Shown: positions 12,044-24,670 of the stretch, in pieces
Numbering within the stretch: the first letter of the stretch is position 1
Layout of the letters: each line of letters starts with the position of its first letter
Source of the DNA: Penicillium oxalicum
Taxonomy: Eukaryota > Ascomycota > Eurotiomycetes > Eurotiales > Aspergillaceae
Direction: 5' to 3'
DNA length: 64,000 bases
Assembly (NCBI RefSeq): GCF_001723175.1
Contig: NC_064652.1
Span: 3,844,001 to 3,908,000, forward strand
Notes under the pieces: model-generated
Told to the model about the DNA's origin: nothing
Databases searched by the model: none
Seen by the model: only the letters and a program-made list of their open reading frames with translations
Translations under genes and position numbers: made by a program

Positions 12044-13744
12044 ATGATGATCAATTGGAAGTTCGCTCTTCTCCTCGCACTGCCTGCTGTCCTCGCAGCG
12101 CCTGGAAACGTGAAGCGAGTCGGAGCGCCTACAGTGATCATTTCACAGCCACAGGCGACAGTCATCGGTAAAACCGGCCTCCTGGGCGTGGAAAGCTTCA
12201 ATGGAATTCCCTTTGCAAAACCGCCAACTGGTCAGCTTCGTCTGAGACCCCCACAGCCGATTCAGGCTGCTCTGGGTGTGATCACGGCTACCAGTCCAGC
12301 CAAAGCCTGCCCTCAATTCTTCCTCTCGACTGATCAGAGCGATCTCCCTGTTTCGGTCATTGGCGAATTGGCCAACATCCCACTCTTTCAACATATTACT
12401 AATGCTGGCGAGGACTGCCTCACCGTCAGTATACAGCGGCCCGCTGGGCTCAAGGCCGGCGCTAATCTGCCGGTTTTGGTATGGATCTATGGTGGTGGTT
12501 TTGAGCTTGGATCAAGTGCCATGTATGACGGAACGAGTCTCGTCGCTGCATCCATGCAGTTGAAGATGCCTGTCGTCTTCGTTGCCATCAATTATCGGGT
12601 GGGTGGATTCGGCTTCATGCCCGGCGCAGAGATTCTGAAAGATGGATCTGCGAACCTGGGTCTTCTCGACCAGCGTCTTGCTCTGCAGTGGGTTGCAGAC
12701 AACATCGAGGCATTTGGTGGAGATCCAAGTAAAGTGACAATCTGGGGCGAATCTGCAGGATCAATCTCCGTCCTGGATCAGATGGCTCTTTACGACGGCG
12801 ATCACACCTACAATGGCAAGCCTCTGTTCCGAGGTGCCATCATGAACTCTGGTAGTATTGTCCCCGCTGACCGAGTGGATGGCGTCAAAGGCCAGGCCGT
12901 CTACGATACAGTGGTCAAGTCAGCCGACTGCTCTGGTGCCACGGATACATTGGCGTGCTTGCGCAAACTGGACTACACTGCATTTTTGAATGCTGCAAAT
13001 TCAGTTCCAGGAATTCTCTCATACAACTCCGTCGCTTTATCGTACTTGCCTCGACCAGATGGAAGCGCGCTCACAGACTCTCCCGAAGTGCTGATCGCGA
13101 ATGGAAAGTACGCGTCCGTCCCATTTATCATTGGCGATCAGGAAGACGAGGGGACCATCTTTGCCCTTTTCCAAGCCAACATCACAACGACTGACCAAGT
13201 GGTGGATTATCTGAAAAAACTTTTCTTCAAAGATGCTTCGCGAGCCCAGCTGCAGGAACTGGTGGCTACCTATCCCGACGTTACAACGGATGGGTCACCA
13301 TTCCGCACCGGTATCTTGAACAACTGGTATCCTCAGTACAAGCGTCTCGCAGCCATACTAGGTGACCTGACTTTCACCATCACTCGACGGGCATTCTTGA
13401 CGCTTGCACGTGAGGCAAAACCCGACGTTCCCGTCTGGTCATACCTGTCGTCGTACGACTACGGAACACCCATCTTGGGAACCTTCCATGGTTCTGATAT
13501 CCTTCAGGTTTTCTACGGCATCCTGCCAAATTACGCCTCCAGGTCTTTTCATTCGTACTATCTGTCCTTTGTCTATGATTTGGATCCCAATTCGAGGGCG
13601 GCGGGCTTCATGAATTGGCCCCAGTGGGCTGATAAACAGATGTTGATGAACTTCTTCAACAATCGCGGTGCTCTTCTGCCTGATAGCTTCCGCCAGGACA
13701 CGTTTGAGTTTATTTTGAATAATGTGGCGTCTTTCCATATTTGA
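12044..13744 (+). CDS. Secreted type-B carboxylesterase / lipase (Candida rugosa lipase-like)
   Basis: A single exon of 566 residues. Residues 1-19 form a signal peptide (a short basic start, [11 protein letters not shown] core and an AxA-type cleavage site). The alpha/beta-hydrolase features are the oxyanion loop WIYGGGF, the nucleophile elbow GESAG (Ser nucleophile), an acidic residue in the GDQEDEGT segment, and the His in GTFHGSDI. Order and spacing match cholinesterase/lipase family proteins that hydrolyse esters or triglycerides outside the cell. Two adjacent ATGs (12044 and 12047) are equivalent starts. It lies tail-to-tail with the alpha-amylase, about 180 bp away. Lipase versus esterase specificity cannot be fixed from sequence. 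Confidence 0.95.
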   Translation: MMINWKFALLLALPAVLAAPGNVKRVGAPTVIISQPQATVIGKTGLLGVESFNGIPFAKPPTGQLRLRPPQPIQAALGVITATSPAKACPQFFLSTDQSDLPVSVIGELANIPLFQHITNAGEDCLTVSIQRPAGLKAGANLPVLVWIYGGGFELGSSAMYDGTSLVAASMQLKMPVVFVAINYRVGGFGFMPGAEILKDGSANLGLLDQRLALQWVADNIEAFGGDPSKVTIWGESAGSISVLDQMALYDGDHTYNGKPLFRGAIMNSGSIVPADRVDGVKGQAVYDTVVKSADCSGATDTLACLRKLDYTAFLNAANSVPGILSYNSVALSYLPRPDGSALTDSPEVLIANGKYASVPFIIGDQEDEGTIFALFQANITTTDQVVDYLKKLFFKDASRAQLQELVATYPDVTTDGSPFRTGILNNWYPQYKRLAAILGDLTFTITRRAFLTLAREAKPDVPVWSYLSSYDYGTPILGTFHGSDILQVFYGILPNYASRSFHSYYLSFVYDLDPNSRAAGFMNWPQWADKQMLMNFFNNRGALLPDSFRQDTFEFILNNVASFHI

Positions 13745-13924
13745 AGTGTATCATTTACTGGTTTTGACGAGCGGCAGATGACATGGCTAAATATGACCTC
13801 GTCTTGTGGATGTCACGATCGACGATGAGATGACTTGGAGAAAACGGAAATGAATTTTGCTACCATGACATCGTATCAAGAAAAATAAGTAAAAAAAAAA
13901 GATAAGCAATCTCGGACCCAATCT

Positions 13925-16280
13925 CTACCTCCAAGTAGCAGTAACAGTGGCCGTAGAGCCTACGCACCCGGTGGGGACTGTGTACGACCGGTTGGGGTCG
14001 CTTTCCCAAGTGACTGAGCCAGAGCTGCTCGTCTTTTTGATGAACTTGTACTGGAACGAAGTTCCCACGGGCAGCGTCACAGTTGCATACCATAACGGAT
14101 TGGATGATGTGTACTTATCAGCGGACAACGCAACGGCATTAGCGGCGTTCCAGCTACCGAGTTGACTGATCGAGCCGGCGAGATAGACGCTCTGACCGTA
14201 AGAAGTGGTCACTGTATCTTTAAACAGAACAGGCAGAGCGGTGGCTTGGGTGCAGCTGGTCGCCGTAGCGGTCGTAGTCTTGAGCGTGGTTGCAGTTGCG
14301 GAGCACGCTGAACTGCAAAGAGAGCATCCAGAGGAGGCCAGCATAAACACTCGAGGCAGCCCAGAGGTCATGGAAACTGCGATGTTGCCATTCGAATCAA
14401 CGGTAACAGCGGTGCAGGTGTACATTTCCACCAGTTTGGTGCCAGCCGCATAGCCGCTGCCGCTGAGACTCAAAGTGTACGAGCTACCTGACGAGCCACG
14501 GTTTGAGAGAACAGTCACGACCTGCGATCCGGAGGATCCCTTCTTCATGGCGATTGTGTTACTGTCAGTGTAGAAAGCATTGTTCTGTGTCCGCCAAATT
14601 AGCTTTGTCCAGCCCTTTCATTTTATTCTTTGCAAGAAAAGGAAAATGGCACTCGATTCACACACCTTGGAAGTGATGTAATTGGCATCCTTCGATATCG
14701 CAAGACTGCGGATTTTGTTTGTCGAAGCAATGTGTTGGTACAGTTGAGCGTTCTTTGAGTATCCGGAAAGCCAAGTCGCTTCACGATTAGCAGGGTCGTT
14801 ACCGCCACTGTAGTGCTGTTCCTGTCCAGCATAGACGATCGGGATCCCATCGGACAAGAAAATGAACGAGATGACATTTTTCGCTTGCGAGTAGTCGCTT
14901 GTGTACCTTCATTTTGCGGGTGAGCTCAGTTCAGACACGTAAGGCAAAAATCCAAACTTACGAAGCAAAGCGTGGGTTGTCATGGTTTTCAATAAAGTTA
15001 CCAAGCAGGGTTGGGTCCGCACAGTCGGACGCAACAGAGTTGATCATGTTGTAAAGGCTGCTGATGCTTCCACTTGTTGATTTGAATGCGCCAAGTAATT
15101 GGTAATAGCTGCGTCTGGTCAGATTGTATCCAGCGAATTGATGGGAGGCGGCTTACATTGGATAATTCAAAACTCCATCAAGGTAGTTTTGATAAGGGCA
15201 GGTGTAAGCCGGATCACCACTGAAGACCTCCCCAACACAGTAGACACCAGCAGCACTCTGATAGCCAGGCCAGAATGACTTTTGAACGTGCTTGACAGTA
15301 TCGATCCGAAGACCGTCGACTAGTTACATAACGTCAGGCTTTGCTGAATGAATTCACGGCCTCTTTGCAGGTGGCACTCACTGGAATAGTTTGAAACTAG
15401 GTCACTGACCCAATTATACCAGATCGTCTGCACGGAAGAAAGAGTGGTATCAAGATCGGGGAGTGAGACAGTGGTGTCCCCAAGCCAACAGTCCTCGACA
15501 TTTGTCTGATTTGAGTAATCGCTGATCAGGCAATACGGGTGAAAGTACGAAGAGGAGCTGAATGGCTTGAAGACACTGTAGTCGACGGTGTTTCCAGCCC
15601 CCGCGTAGCCCTAGAGACCGAGAAAGTTAGAAGCTTCCTCGTTTTCACCCGTAGAGAGAGCTAAATCACCATGTGGTTCGCGACAACGTCAACCATAAGG
15701 TACATTCCACGACTGTGAAGGGCTTGCGAAAGAGCCTTGAGATCGGCAGCAGTGCCGTAGTTGTTGTTGACATTATATCTGTATCACCTTGTCAGAGAGG
15801 ATTTGGGGTGAAGTTGGAAGGTGCATGTACATTTCCTGTTGCCAATATCCGTGGTATGCCTCACCGTCCCCAGTATCTTGAGGAAGCTGCTCTGTGACTG
15901 GAGTGATCCAAATCGCAGTAAATCCCATTCCTTGGATGTAATCCAACTTGAAGTCACATCAGAACCTAGGTTATTTACCTCATCCATGGGCTGTGGATGC
16001 ATCTCACTTGATTGATAATGCCTTGCCAAGTTCCACCACAGTATACCTTGGAGAATACAATCAGTATCACAGACGACGAAAGTTCTGGACCGCCTCCCGA
16101 CGCGAAAAGAGGGGAGAAACTCACTCGGTCATTTGTGTTGCATGAAGCAGTCACGGAGTTGTCGGTTCGACCAAACCGATCAGTCATGAGGAAGTAGATC
16201 GATTGGCTGCGCCATTGGGCAGCCGTCAGACCCGCCACGGTCTGGGCAAGAAACAAAGCAGCTAGTCCAAGGAATTTCAT
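13925..16280 (-). CDS. Secreted alpha-amylase (GH13) with C-terminal CBM20 starch-binding domain
   Basis: Nine exons: 16280-16125, 16046-16008, 15946-15831, 15778-15670, 15610-15382, 15319-15157, 15108-14962, 14906-14666 and 14584-13925, giving 619 residues. The signal peptide is [20 protein letters not shown]. The GH13 core follows Taka-amylase closely: DVVANHMG, the nucleophile Asp in [10 protein letters not shown], the acid/base Glu in GVYCVGEV, and the transition-state Asp in ENHDNPRF. A short Thr/Ala/Ser-rich cysteine-containing linker leads to a CBM20 module ([28 protein letters not shown]). The enzyme cleaves internal alpha-1,4 bonds of starch, and CBM20 anchors it to granules. Eight introns is also the number I recall for Aspergillus Taka-amylase genes, which end without CBM20; this is the longer, CBM20-bearing type. 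The promoter has CreA-like sites. Confidence 0.97.
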
Positions 16281-16365
16281 GTTGGCGTTGTATGACAGCT
16301 GAGAGTCATAAGATAGCCGTTGAAAATGCCTCCTGATGATACCACACGGTGCGACGGGCTTGAAG

Positions 16366-16372
16366 TTATATA
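16366..16372 (-). promoter_or_regulatory. Probable TATA box of the alpha-amylase gene
   Basis: On the minus strand this reads TATATAA, about 86-92 bp upstream of the amylase ATG, a normal distance for a strongly expressed fungal gene. The assignment rests on sequence and position only. Confidence 0.55.
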
Positions 16373-16384
16373 CGCGAGGGCAGT

Positions 16385-16415
16385 CCGGGGATAAGGATGC
16401 ACAGGGGTTCCCCAC
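16385..16415. promoter_or_regulatory. Pair of CreA-type (SYGGRG) sites upstream of the amylase
   Basis: CCGGGG at 16385-16390 and, on the other strand, GTGGGG (CCCCAC at 16410-16415) both fit the carbon-catabolite repressor consensus SYGGRG. They lie just upstream of the TATA-like element. Paired, closely spaced sites are the arrangement usually found functional. Glucose repression of this amylase is therefore likely but inferred. I did not find a convincing CGG-N8-CGG AmyR site close by; a CGG-N5-CGG pair occurs near 16348-16358. Confidence 0.45.
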
Positions 16416-19400
16416 AGAGATGCAAGCCACCCCTTACGGCGCGGACTAGAATTTTCCCCATGGCGTCTTCTGCAGATTCAGATCTTCACGAGCAAGAACT
16501 TTCGCCTGGTAAAGACTGCCTATCGGAAAATGTAACCAATCAAGTGCATTCATGGCCGGTTGCCCGATCGCACGGAGAATTATTTCAAGATTTTTAGAGC
16601 ACTTTTTCTCACCCGAGATAGATCCAAGCGTCGACTGCTCTACCGAGGATGATGTGGATGTCGACACCGTGCTGGGCTAGTGAACATCATGACTGGATGC
16701 GGCTACTGCAACGGTCTTCCTTCGCGATCAAGGATAGCCCCCGACCAAGCAGCACAGCTCATCGAGTGGCATCATCAAGAACGGTCTCAGCGACCTCGAT
16801 TTTTTCGCACTTGAATGACTCGCAAGGGGCGACCTGCAGCAGTATGCAGAATTGTGGATCTGGTGCGGCTGGCCAAGCGATGCAAGTGCCTGTGACAGTG
16901 ATGTCGGACGAGACCCCCAGAGGCTGCAAACACCTCAATCTTGGACATATCGCTTTCACTGGTAGCAGTGCTCTACAATTCACGGATAGAAGGTTTCAGA
17001 TCTGCCACCGCGATGCTACCCGAGTTTTGTGTCTTGGTTGGATAATGTCAAAGGAGAGTCATAATTCATCACTAACTGAACAATGGATACGGGCCATGAA
17101 GGCGGTCAAAGGAGGCCTTAGCACAACACCTCATGCTCTCACGCTTCCTTTGATCACACACATATCTTGGTTCCTTATGGGTTGGTCCGACATCTACCAA
17201 TTCTCAAGGGTAACATTGACCTTTCTTCGGGCCCAATCTCCGTCAAAGTCTGCAACATGAGACGATCACTTGATCGAATCTGCGCTGGAGCGAACGCCTA
17301 GGCCGAAAGAAGCAGATGCTCCGGAGCGAGTGCGGGGGAAAATGGATGCCCACTTCTGCACGGCTCCACATTTTCTCATGTCGAATGTCGGCTGTTGGCG
17401 CTTTGAGTTTCGGGGTGCGCTAGCATTTGGAACGCGTGGAAGCTTTGGAAGCCACCAAAGAAGCAAATGACTGAAGAGCAGTCAGGTCATTCTGCATATG
17501 CAGAGCTCGGGTTGCCGCAGAAAATTATCTTCCGTACTGCCGAGAAGCTGACTGCTTCCAGGGATAGAGATGGAAGGGGTGCCTGATTTGTGGCTTTTCC
17601 CAGAGTCTTTGTCGGATCGACCAGGTCGACACCAAAGACGATAAAAAGCGGGACAGGGGACGGGAATTTTGCGGGGCTTCAACGGAGTTGCAGAACCAGT
17701 ACAAGATCAAGACCGGGTCAACCTCTGACGATGGTGTCGAGAATCCATGCACGACGGTCAAAGGTGGGGATTTCGATGCTTAACATTTGGGGTAACGCCC
17801 GAATCTCATGGAAAACCCAGCAACGATGGCGGGGTAAAAGGCGCCCTGAATAGCGCCTACCGAAGAAAGGATTATTGTTTCCGGGCTCATACTGGCGTTG
17901 GTGACGACGACGTACATACAAAACCATCGGTCGATTGATATCCGAGACTCCAGGGTGATGTGTGCATGTAGTGTAGTATTGCATGCTGCTTATTGTTGGA
18001 TCTACGTAGTTCCGGCACAAGCGGGAAAAAAAAAAAGGAAAGTCAGCCGCGAGGTCTGTTCCGTTGTCGAAACGATGTCGAGGAAGATGGCCAAGATCCA
18101 CGTCCGATGGTCTCCATTTTGTCATTTTCAAGGTCGCCAGTAGAAGGGAAAGGAACCCTCTGAGGACGATCCGTATGCTCAGTCCGCTCTTGTCGAAAAT
18201 TGGACTGCTCTCAGACAGTTAATTCCACATGAAAGAAGCACATCCTGAAGAAAGCCAACAAAGCGGGCTACAAGAATTGCTCATCTTTGATGACTGGCGG
18301 TTACTCTTTTTTCCACTCTCTGTTCTCTCCCTGTTGACGAAGAAAAATGTTCTGGTCGAATCTTGTGATGACACTGTTTTTCAGCCCAAACTCACGCCTA
18401 TACCCAGTGACCCAGCCTTGCGGGCGTGGCGTGTGAGAGTAATTTGATACCGAATTGAGATGTTCCTCAGAACAAGCATACCCAGAGCATCCCGAAGTAT
18501 TTCGTCTTCGCTGTTGGTTTATCCGCTAATCGATGTTACTTTACACGAGGAGTTTTAATTTCGCCTACTACGAGAGCTGCAACAGCCTTGAGGCTAATGA
18601 TGGTGAAGTCTTGGGCTGTTGCGTACACGTTTGAAACGCATCCGGAGATCCCAATCCGAAAACTCACCTGTGAAAGCCGAGCAGCAAGGCTTAAAGCCTG
18701 CCGAATCCGCTCAATGAAAGACTACGGACGCCGGCGATGTTCCCCACACCGATCTACTCGAGTGTGAGCACATCAGTGGCCGAGACTTGAGACGGTGGCG
18801 ATTCGTTCCATGCGGTATTGGAAAACCTCTCCATTACTCCAACCTCAAAGTCAACCCACAAATCCAGCTTTCTGATATTCAAGATGGGATGATGGCATGT
18901 AGTGGGATCGAGGTCAATATTCAAAATGCGCAGGGGGTAGGTCTCTTACAGTTTCGCAGAAAGGTGTGATATATTAATTGATGGGATTGATTACTCAAAA
19001 GATGTTCGAAGTAGTAAGTGAGACTGACTTATTGGTTTGCAACCTCCGGTGTCGGCATCTCGCTGCAATAAGCGCATCCTCCGTTTTAAAGCTTCGCGCC
19101 TTCCAACCCGTAGCCACGGTTTCTTCTATTTAATAATCCAGTCTATTGAAGAAATTTGAAATATATCGTGGCAATACTCATTCTTTCAAGAGCGTGTCAC
19201 CGGCGATTTCCGCACAGTCTCTTCCGTGGAAGAGCGACGAAAATCTGGAAGCAAGGTTGTGCAGAATTGCTAGGTACGCAAAATGAGCCGTGATATCAGT
19301 CCGAGTAAGTATATTAGTAGTCGCTTGATGGGAGGCTTGGCGACTATGTTAGGAACAGTTTTCTGGGATGAATATGGAATAAAGAGAATGCAGGTGGGGT

Positions 19401-22400
19401 TGGAAGATGTAGATATTGACAGCCCAAATTCTCTTTCCAAATAGTAAAGCCCAGCTAGGCTTCTCGATGCCGATCTGCGTGCATGATCGGCAGGAGAGGG
19501 AAAAACAAAAACGCACAGGCCATCATCAAACGTCCTTAGCGACCCATCTACGAGATGTAAATACAATAAATTAAATTTTAACTGACTTAGATGAGGTCAT
19601 CACTAGAAGAAGTCTCAAGGTGCATTTAGTCAGACAAAATAATGATCTCCATAAACCAAAAGGGAGTATAAGCGCTTGGAATATGAGATGCTGCACAATG
19701 ATACTGTTTTTGACGGGGACAAACGCATAAAAACTCATAAGTGCGATATTCCAATGTTCAGACAAGACGGACTTGACTTGTTAGCAACCCAAAATTTGAA
19801 GGGGACATATTAAACCAGTTTCGTAGATAACATCTGCTGTGTGAAAGCTACACAGATAGGCACACTCCATCTTCGCAAACTCGAAAGAAGCGGAGCACGT
19901 GTTAAGTGCACATTGCGTCTCTCAAACTCGAGTCGCACGTCGGACGCTTCACGAAAATTCTTGAACTCATGGCTCCCATTGAAACTTCTGCGTCTTCTCC
20001 CGGGAAGGGTATTCGATCACTTCTCAGAGGGATGTCACCAAGTTTCTCTTGATAGTTGTGAGCCCCATTAAATGGGTATTCCCACCAACCAAAGCCTTTT
20101 GTCCCGACCTTGACTAGCCGTGATAAGAAAAACTAGTTTATATCTCTAAGCCAAAGAGTCACTTAGAAAACACCTACCTGCTGGTGAAGACATCAAGCAA
20201 AGACCCACCACAAAAACAACAATAAATCTCTAGGGCCGCTACGTACACAGCGGCGGGGTGGCCTGGAAGGGTCATCCGCATTGGAAGATGAGACTCTGTT
20301 TATATCAAAGGTCGTCATATTCCATTCTGTTTCGAAGGGGTTGTCGCACTTATCTTAGGCACTTTTTGGCTTCATCGGGCAAAAGCAACAGGGTGGCTGT
20401 TTTGCTTCGTGAATTGGCTTGCTTCAGATCATATGAGGAACTTGTGATGTTGAAAACCAGGAATACGCGTGTTTGCCATCTTTGTCATGTTTGCTAGCAT
20501 TTGCATATCACACAGGCTGGCTGTTATGCGCGAGCACATTTTTGAGTTGAAGTCCCGCAAAAACCCGTCATCAACCCCTGGGTTGCCAGTATTCGTTAGA
20601 TAGAATTCCACCTAACAATAGAGAGCTGTCCAGTATCATAGATACAATGTTCTTGGCACATAAAGCTCTGCAACAGCAGGTGCCTGTGAAGTGCCACTCG
20701 GACGGCGAGGGGGTCCGGAGTGGAGGTACTTATGTTCCGACACTTAAGCAGTGAGAGCAGCACCCAACGGCCCGGCCGCATCCATAGAATGACCGATGAG
20801 ATGATCATGTGATCCTTCCGAAATGCACACTCCGTGTCCGAGCCACGTTTCAAGTTTCTTAAATGTGAATTAAGGGAGGACTATTAACGAGCTGAATCCG
20901 CCACGTAGTACCAGAAAAGCAACGAACGAAGACCATAATAACGTAGGCGACAGTTTTCCATGAATTCTTATGGACTGTGCAGCACAGGCGTGCTACTTTA
21001 AGCACCTAATAGACGTGATTGAGCAGTGTGAGTACTCCCAGTCATTTTTTGCTCTACTCCATATTGCTGCCGGAAATCCTTATAAGAAAAAGTTCTCATT
21101 TTCGTCCGCCAATGATACCCAGGAGACCGCTGTCAAAAGCCTACAAGATATGGGGATGTCTTTCAAAGTCAATAAAGTTTCAAGTACCTGCTGGCCAGCG
21201 ATGAGCTGTCCGAAATATTAACCGTAAGGGAACAAAAGCTTTCGCTCGCTATGTCTCATCTACGCCGTTGCAGTGTTCGATCTAATAGCCTACCGAGGTT
21301 GACAAGCGATAAGTTGTTCGACATCTCATACACCTTACCTGCGACCGCTGGGCCACCTAGCGATTCAAATTTGCATTGGACCCTGCACCAGCGCCCATAA
21401 TTCGCTCCTGGACGTCAATTACCGAATCGGAGACTTCACTCTGTGGACGATCGGAGATCGGGACGATTTGAAATCAGGGTCATCATGGGTTGCCAGGTAA
21501 CCAGTTGCGTCGATGCTGGTCGAAGGAACCTGCGTCGACGCGGATGGAAGAATCCAGCATTGCCGTTGTGCGGATCACTTTTTTTTTTTTAGCGTGCTCA
21601 TATTCTCCGGGCATCCCGCTCCCCGCGAGCCAGCTTCTTCTCGGATAGTCGGCTTGTATGGGCATGTCTGAGCCAACTTGAAACTCTCACGCCGCTCCAG
21701 TCAGCCAACATGCATGTGGAGTACAAGATACGCATGCTCGGTCTTTCGTACCGATAGCCCCGACTGTTCACTGAATTGTATTCATGGACGCCAGAGGATG
21801 CAAATCTTCTCGTTCAATGCTGTTCTGTAAATATTTTCGGGCCGAAGTGGGACCGGTGCACAAATCCGGCTGTAGTATGGGCCTGAGGCAATTAGCGGCT
21901 TGGGGTTATTCCCTGACAAATGACGACAGCGGTGAGAACTCAAAAACTTTTATCGCCCACGTCGGGCCCAGATTAGCCGGCTTCATTGGCGAGAACGGCA
22001 TGGCTGGGCCCAAGGCAGGATTCTCAAGCGCGTTCTTCATGACCTGGTTCGGCTCGCTGGTTGCCACCAACCACCATTTGGACCCGTAGATCGCGGACAT
22101 AGAGACAGATGCGATTAACGCCGTTGATGACAGGCCTCCGTGGATGGAGTCGGTGGATCCAATGAGGCCATAGGAGCGAGCAGAGACTGTGACTGGCAAC
22201 TTGGTTTCGGAGAAACGCGTTGAAACATGGACGCCGGCGGTATCTTTGACGGCCCAGCTTCAGGATCAATGACCCAGCGCGTTACTGTGAAATGGAGTTA
22301 TGGCAAAAACAAAGTCCGTTGATACTATGCGACTGATGACGCAGCCCGGCTCAGACGGTTCTATTATTTTCTTCTCCAAACTATATTAAGTGTGGACTGT

Positions 22401-22469
22401 ACCCCCGCCAAGTTCACTGACCACGTATCAACGAAATCAATTACATTGCTTTCCCATACACCGTTCAAA
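16416..22469. other. Six-kilobase gene-poor interval
   Basis: No reading frame here shows a recognisable domain or a coherent exon series. The longest is a 203-codon plus-strand frame at 16649-17260, which overlaps other open frames and has no identifiable features. The stretch has a short A run near 18030 and a T run near 21581-21590 and no clear repeat or tRNA. The final few hundred bases should carry the alcohol dehydrogenase promoter and 5' leader, including a pyrimidine-rich segment before 22470. Confidence 0.5.
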
Positions 22470-23623
22470 ATGGGTTCTACCGAGTATAAGTTTGAAGGAT
22501 GGATGGGCCTCAACAAGGAGGCCGCCCAAGGCAACATGGTCTGGCAGCAGTTTGAGCCCAAGCCCTGGGAGGAGACCGATGTCGATATCAAGGTCACTCA
22601 CTGCGGCATTTGCGGCTCTGACATGCACACTCTCCGCAGCGGTTGGGTATGTTCCATCCCATTTCACCAGAATTGATGTTTCCCCTCCTGGGTCACATTG
22701 CTAAGACGCCGTTTCAGGGACCTACCAACTACCCTTGCTGTGTTGGTCACGAAATCGTCGGAATCGCTGTTCGCGTGGGCTCCCAGGCCGAAGGAAACAT
22801 CAAAGTCGGCGACCGCGTCGGTGTCGGTGCCCAGAGCGGCGCCTGCCAGAACGTCGACGGTGATTGTGAAGCTTGTGCCAATGGTCTCGAGCAGCACTGC
22901 AACCGCATGGTTGGTACATACAACGGAACCTACGCCAACGGCGGCAAGTCCTACGGTGGATACTCTCTGTACAACCGCTCGCCCTCTCACTTTGTGATTA
23001 AGATCCCCGATGCTATTCCCTCCGCTGAGGCGGCGCCGATGCTCTGTGGTGGTATCACCACCTACTCTCCCCTCCGCCAAAACGGTTGCGGTCCCGGCAA
23101 GAAGGTTGGCATTGTCGGCGTGGGTGGTCTGGGTCACTTCGGTATCCTCTTCGCCAAGGCGCTCGGCGCTGACCATGTTGTCGCCATTTCCCGCAAGTCT
23201 GACAAGAAGGAGGATGCCCTCAAGCTGGGTGCCGACGCTTACATTGCTACCGGCGAGGACGAGGATTGGGTGAAGAAGAACGCCAACTCCCTGGATCTGA
23301 TCATTTCCACGGCCTCCTCTTCCAAGATGCCCCTGATGGGCTACTGCCAGCTTCTCCGCCCCCGTGGCACCTTTGTCCAGCTGGGTGCTCCCGAGGACGG
23401 TCCCTTCGAGCTGCCCGCTTTCGCCCTGATCGTGAAGGGTATCAAGATCGGTGGCTCCCTGATCGGTAGCCCCGATGAGATCCGCGAGATGCTCGACCTG
23501 GCCGCTTCCAAGAAGGTCAAGCCCTGGGTTGAGGAGCGTCCCATGAAGGATGCTAACCAGGCCATCCAGGACATGGACGCTGGTAATGCTCGCTTCCGTT
23601 ACGTTTTGGTCAACGACCAGTAA
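22470..23623 (+). CDS. NADP-type zinc alcohol dehydrogenase (cinnamyl-alcohol dehydrogenase/ADH6 family)
   Basis: Two exons, 22470-22646 and 22718-23623, split by a 71-bp intron (GTATGT...GCTAAG...TTTCAG), giving 360 residues. It has the catalytic zinc ligand motif THCGICGSDMHTL, the GHEIVG segment with the second ligand, structural-zinc cysteines (CQNVDGDCEACANGLEQHC), and the Rossmann motif GIVGVGGLGHFG. The SRKSDKK stretch after the second strand suggests NADP rather than NAD. It is a cytosolic reductase/dehydrogenase of aldehydes and primary alcohols. The C-ending, strongly biased codons suggest high expression. I use the ATG at 22470 (AAAATGG context); an upstream in-frame ATG at 22392 would add 26 residues that do not fit the family. 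Confidence 0.95.
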
Positions 23624-24670
23624 ATGTGAAGCACTAGACGCAACTCTTCAGATGCTGGCATGAGAGAGTTTCGATGAAGCTATGATTGTACTATATGATA
23701 TGTAAATAGACCGTCAACAATGACATACTTTTACTACATTATTGTTGCCACATATGTAGCTCCTTCATGTGATTTCCTATCTCGTCACAATCGCACCGTT
23801 TTGGGATAAATCTGGCTTTTCCTGTTGTTACAATATTGAATTTCCAATGATGCCGCCGACCCGAACCTTGATTGGTTGTGGTCTGCAGGGGTAATAGTGC
23901 GTCGATGGTCTGGCAGCGACATCTTGTTCCGTAAAGTTTATCGAGGCCGGAAATCTTTCCAGGTTCCGTCTCTTTTCCCTTTTTAGCGACAGATGATAGA
24001 CCAAGATTCCTGTACCTTCTGAGGTGCACACTACTAGTGAGATGATCTGTTATCAATCTGGAACTAGTGCGTCGTGGTTCGGAGATTTTCGGCCTCTAGC
24101 ATCAAAGAACATGTAAGTAGACTACCAGTGGTTCTTAGCATGTACATGGGCCCCTTGGGGTCCTATACTCTCCACTTATTACAGCTGTGGCACGCATACT
24201 TTATTCCCAGTAGCGGAGATGTGGCATCGACTGTCACTTGAAGCTCGATGGGATCATTCATACAATGCGACAAACTCATTGTTGTAAATGCGGTGGTCTA
24301 TATCTCGACACATTTTCCCGCGCTACTCTAGAGAGATCTTAAATTTGTCAGAAGTTGTCTATGTGCCAAGATATCGATCACAATTGATGGATGTGGCCCC
24401 TCACATGGACTCAAAAAGGCACGGCACTAGACACAGAAATTGGACCTTTCAACGTAGTACGGGGAAACACAATGAATGATGTGCAAATTAAACTTTCAGC
24501 CAGCGATTCTCTACCTGCGGCAACCTAGTCTAGGCAATAATACCTACTTCTTCTGCCACCTTCTGATTCTTCCTTCACCTCTTTATTCATTCGCCATCTC
24601 TAACTCAGAACTCTTCCTACCGCAACATTCTCTTTCTTCAACTTCCTGATTCTTCAACCTTCTCACAACA
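23624..24670. other. Intergenic region, nothing recognised
   Basis: About 1 kb with no supported gene. The part before 24671 is CT-rich with short repeats of TTC/CTTC and looks like the old promoter/leader of the kinase-like pseudogene that follows. Confidence 0.55.

Noticed and set aside
16649..17260. 203-codon plus-strand frame upstream of the amylase
   Set aside because: Overlapped by open frames on the other strand, no signal peptide, domain or codon bias like neighbouring genes.
22392..22469. Upstream in-frame ATG as start of the alcohol dehydrogenase
   Set aside because: The 26 extra residues do not resemble the family N terminus, and the ATG at 22470 has a better context.
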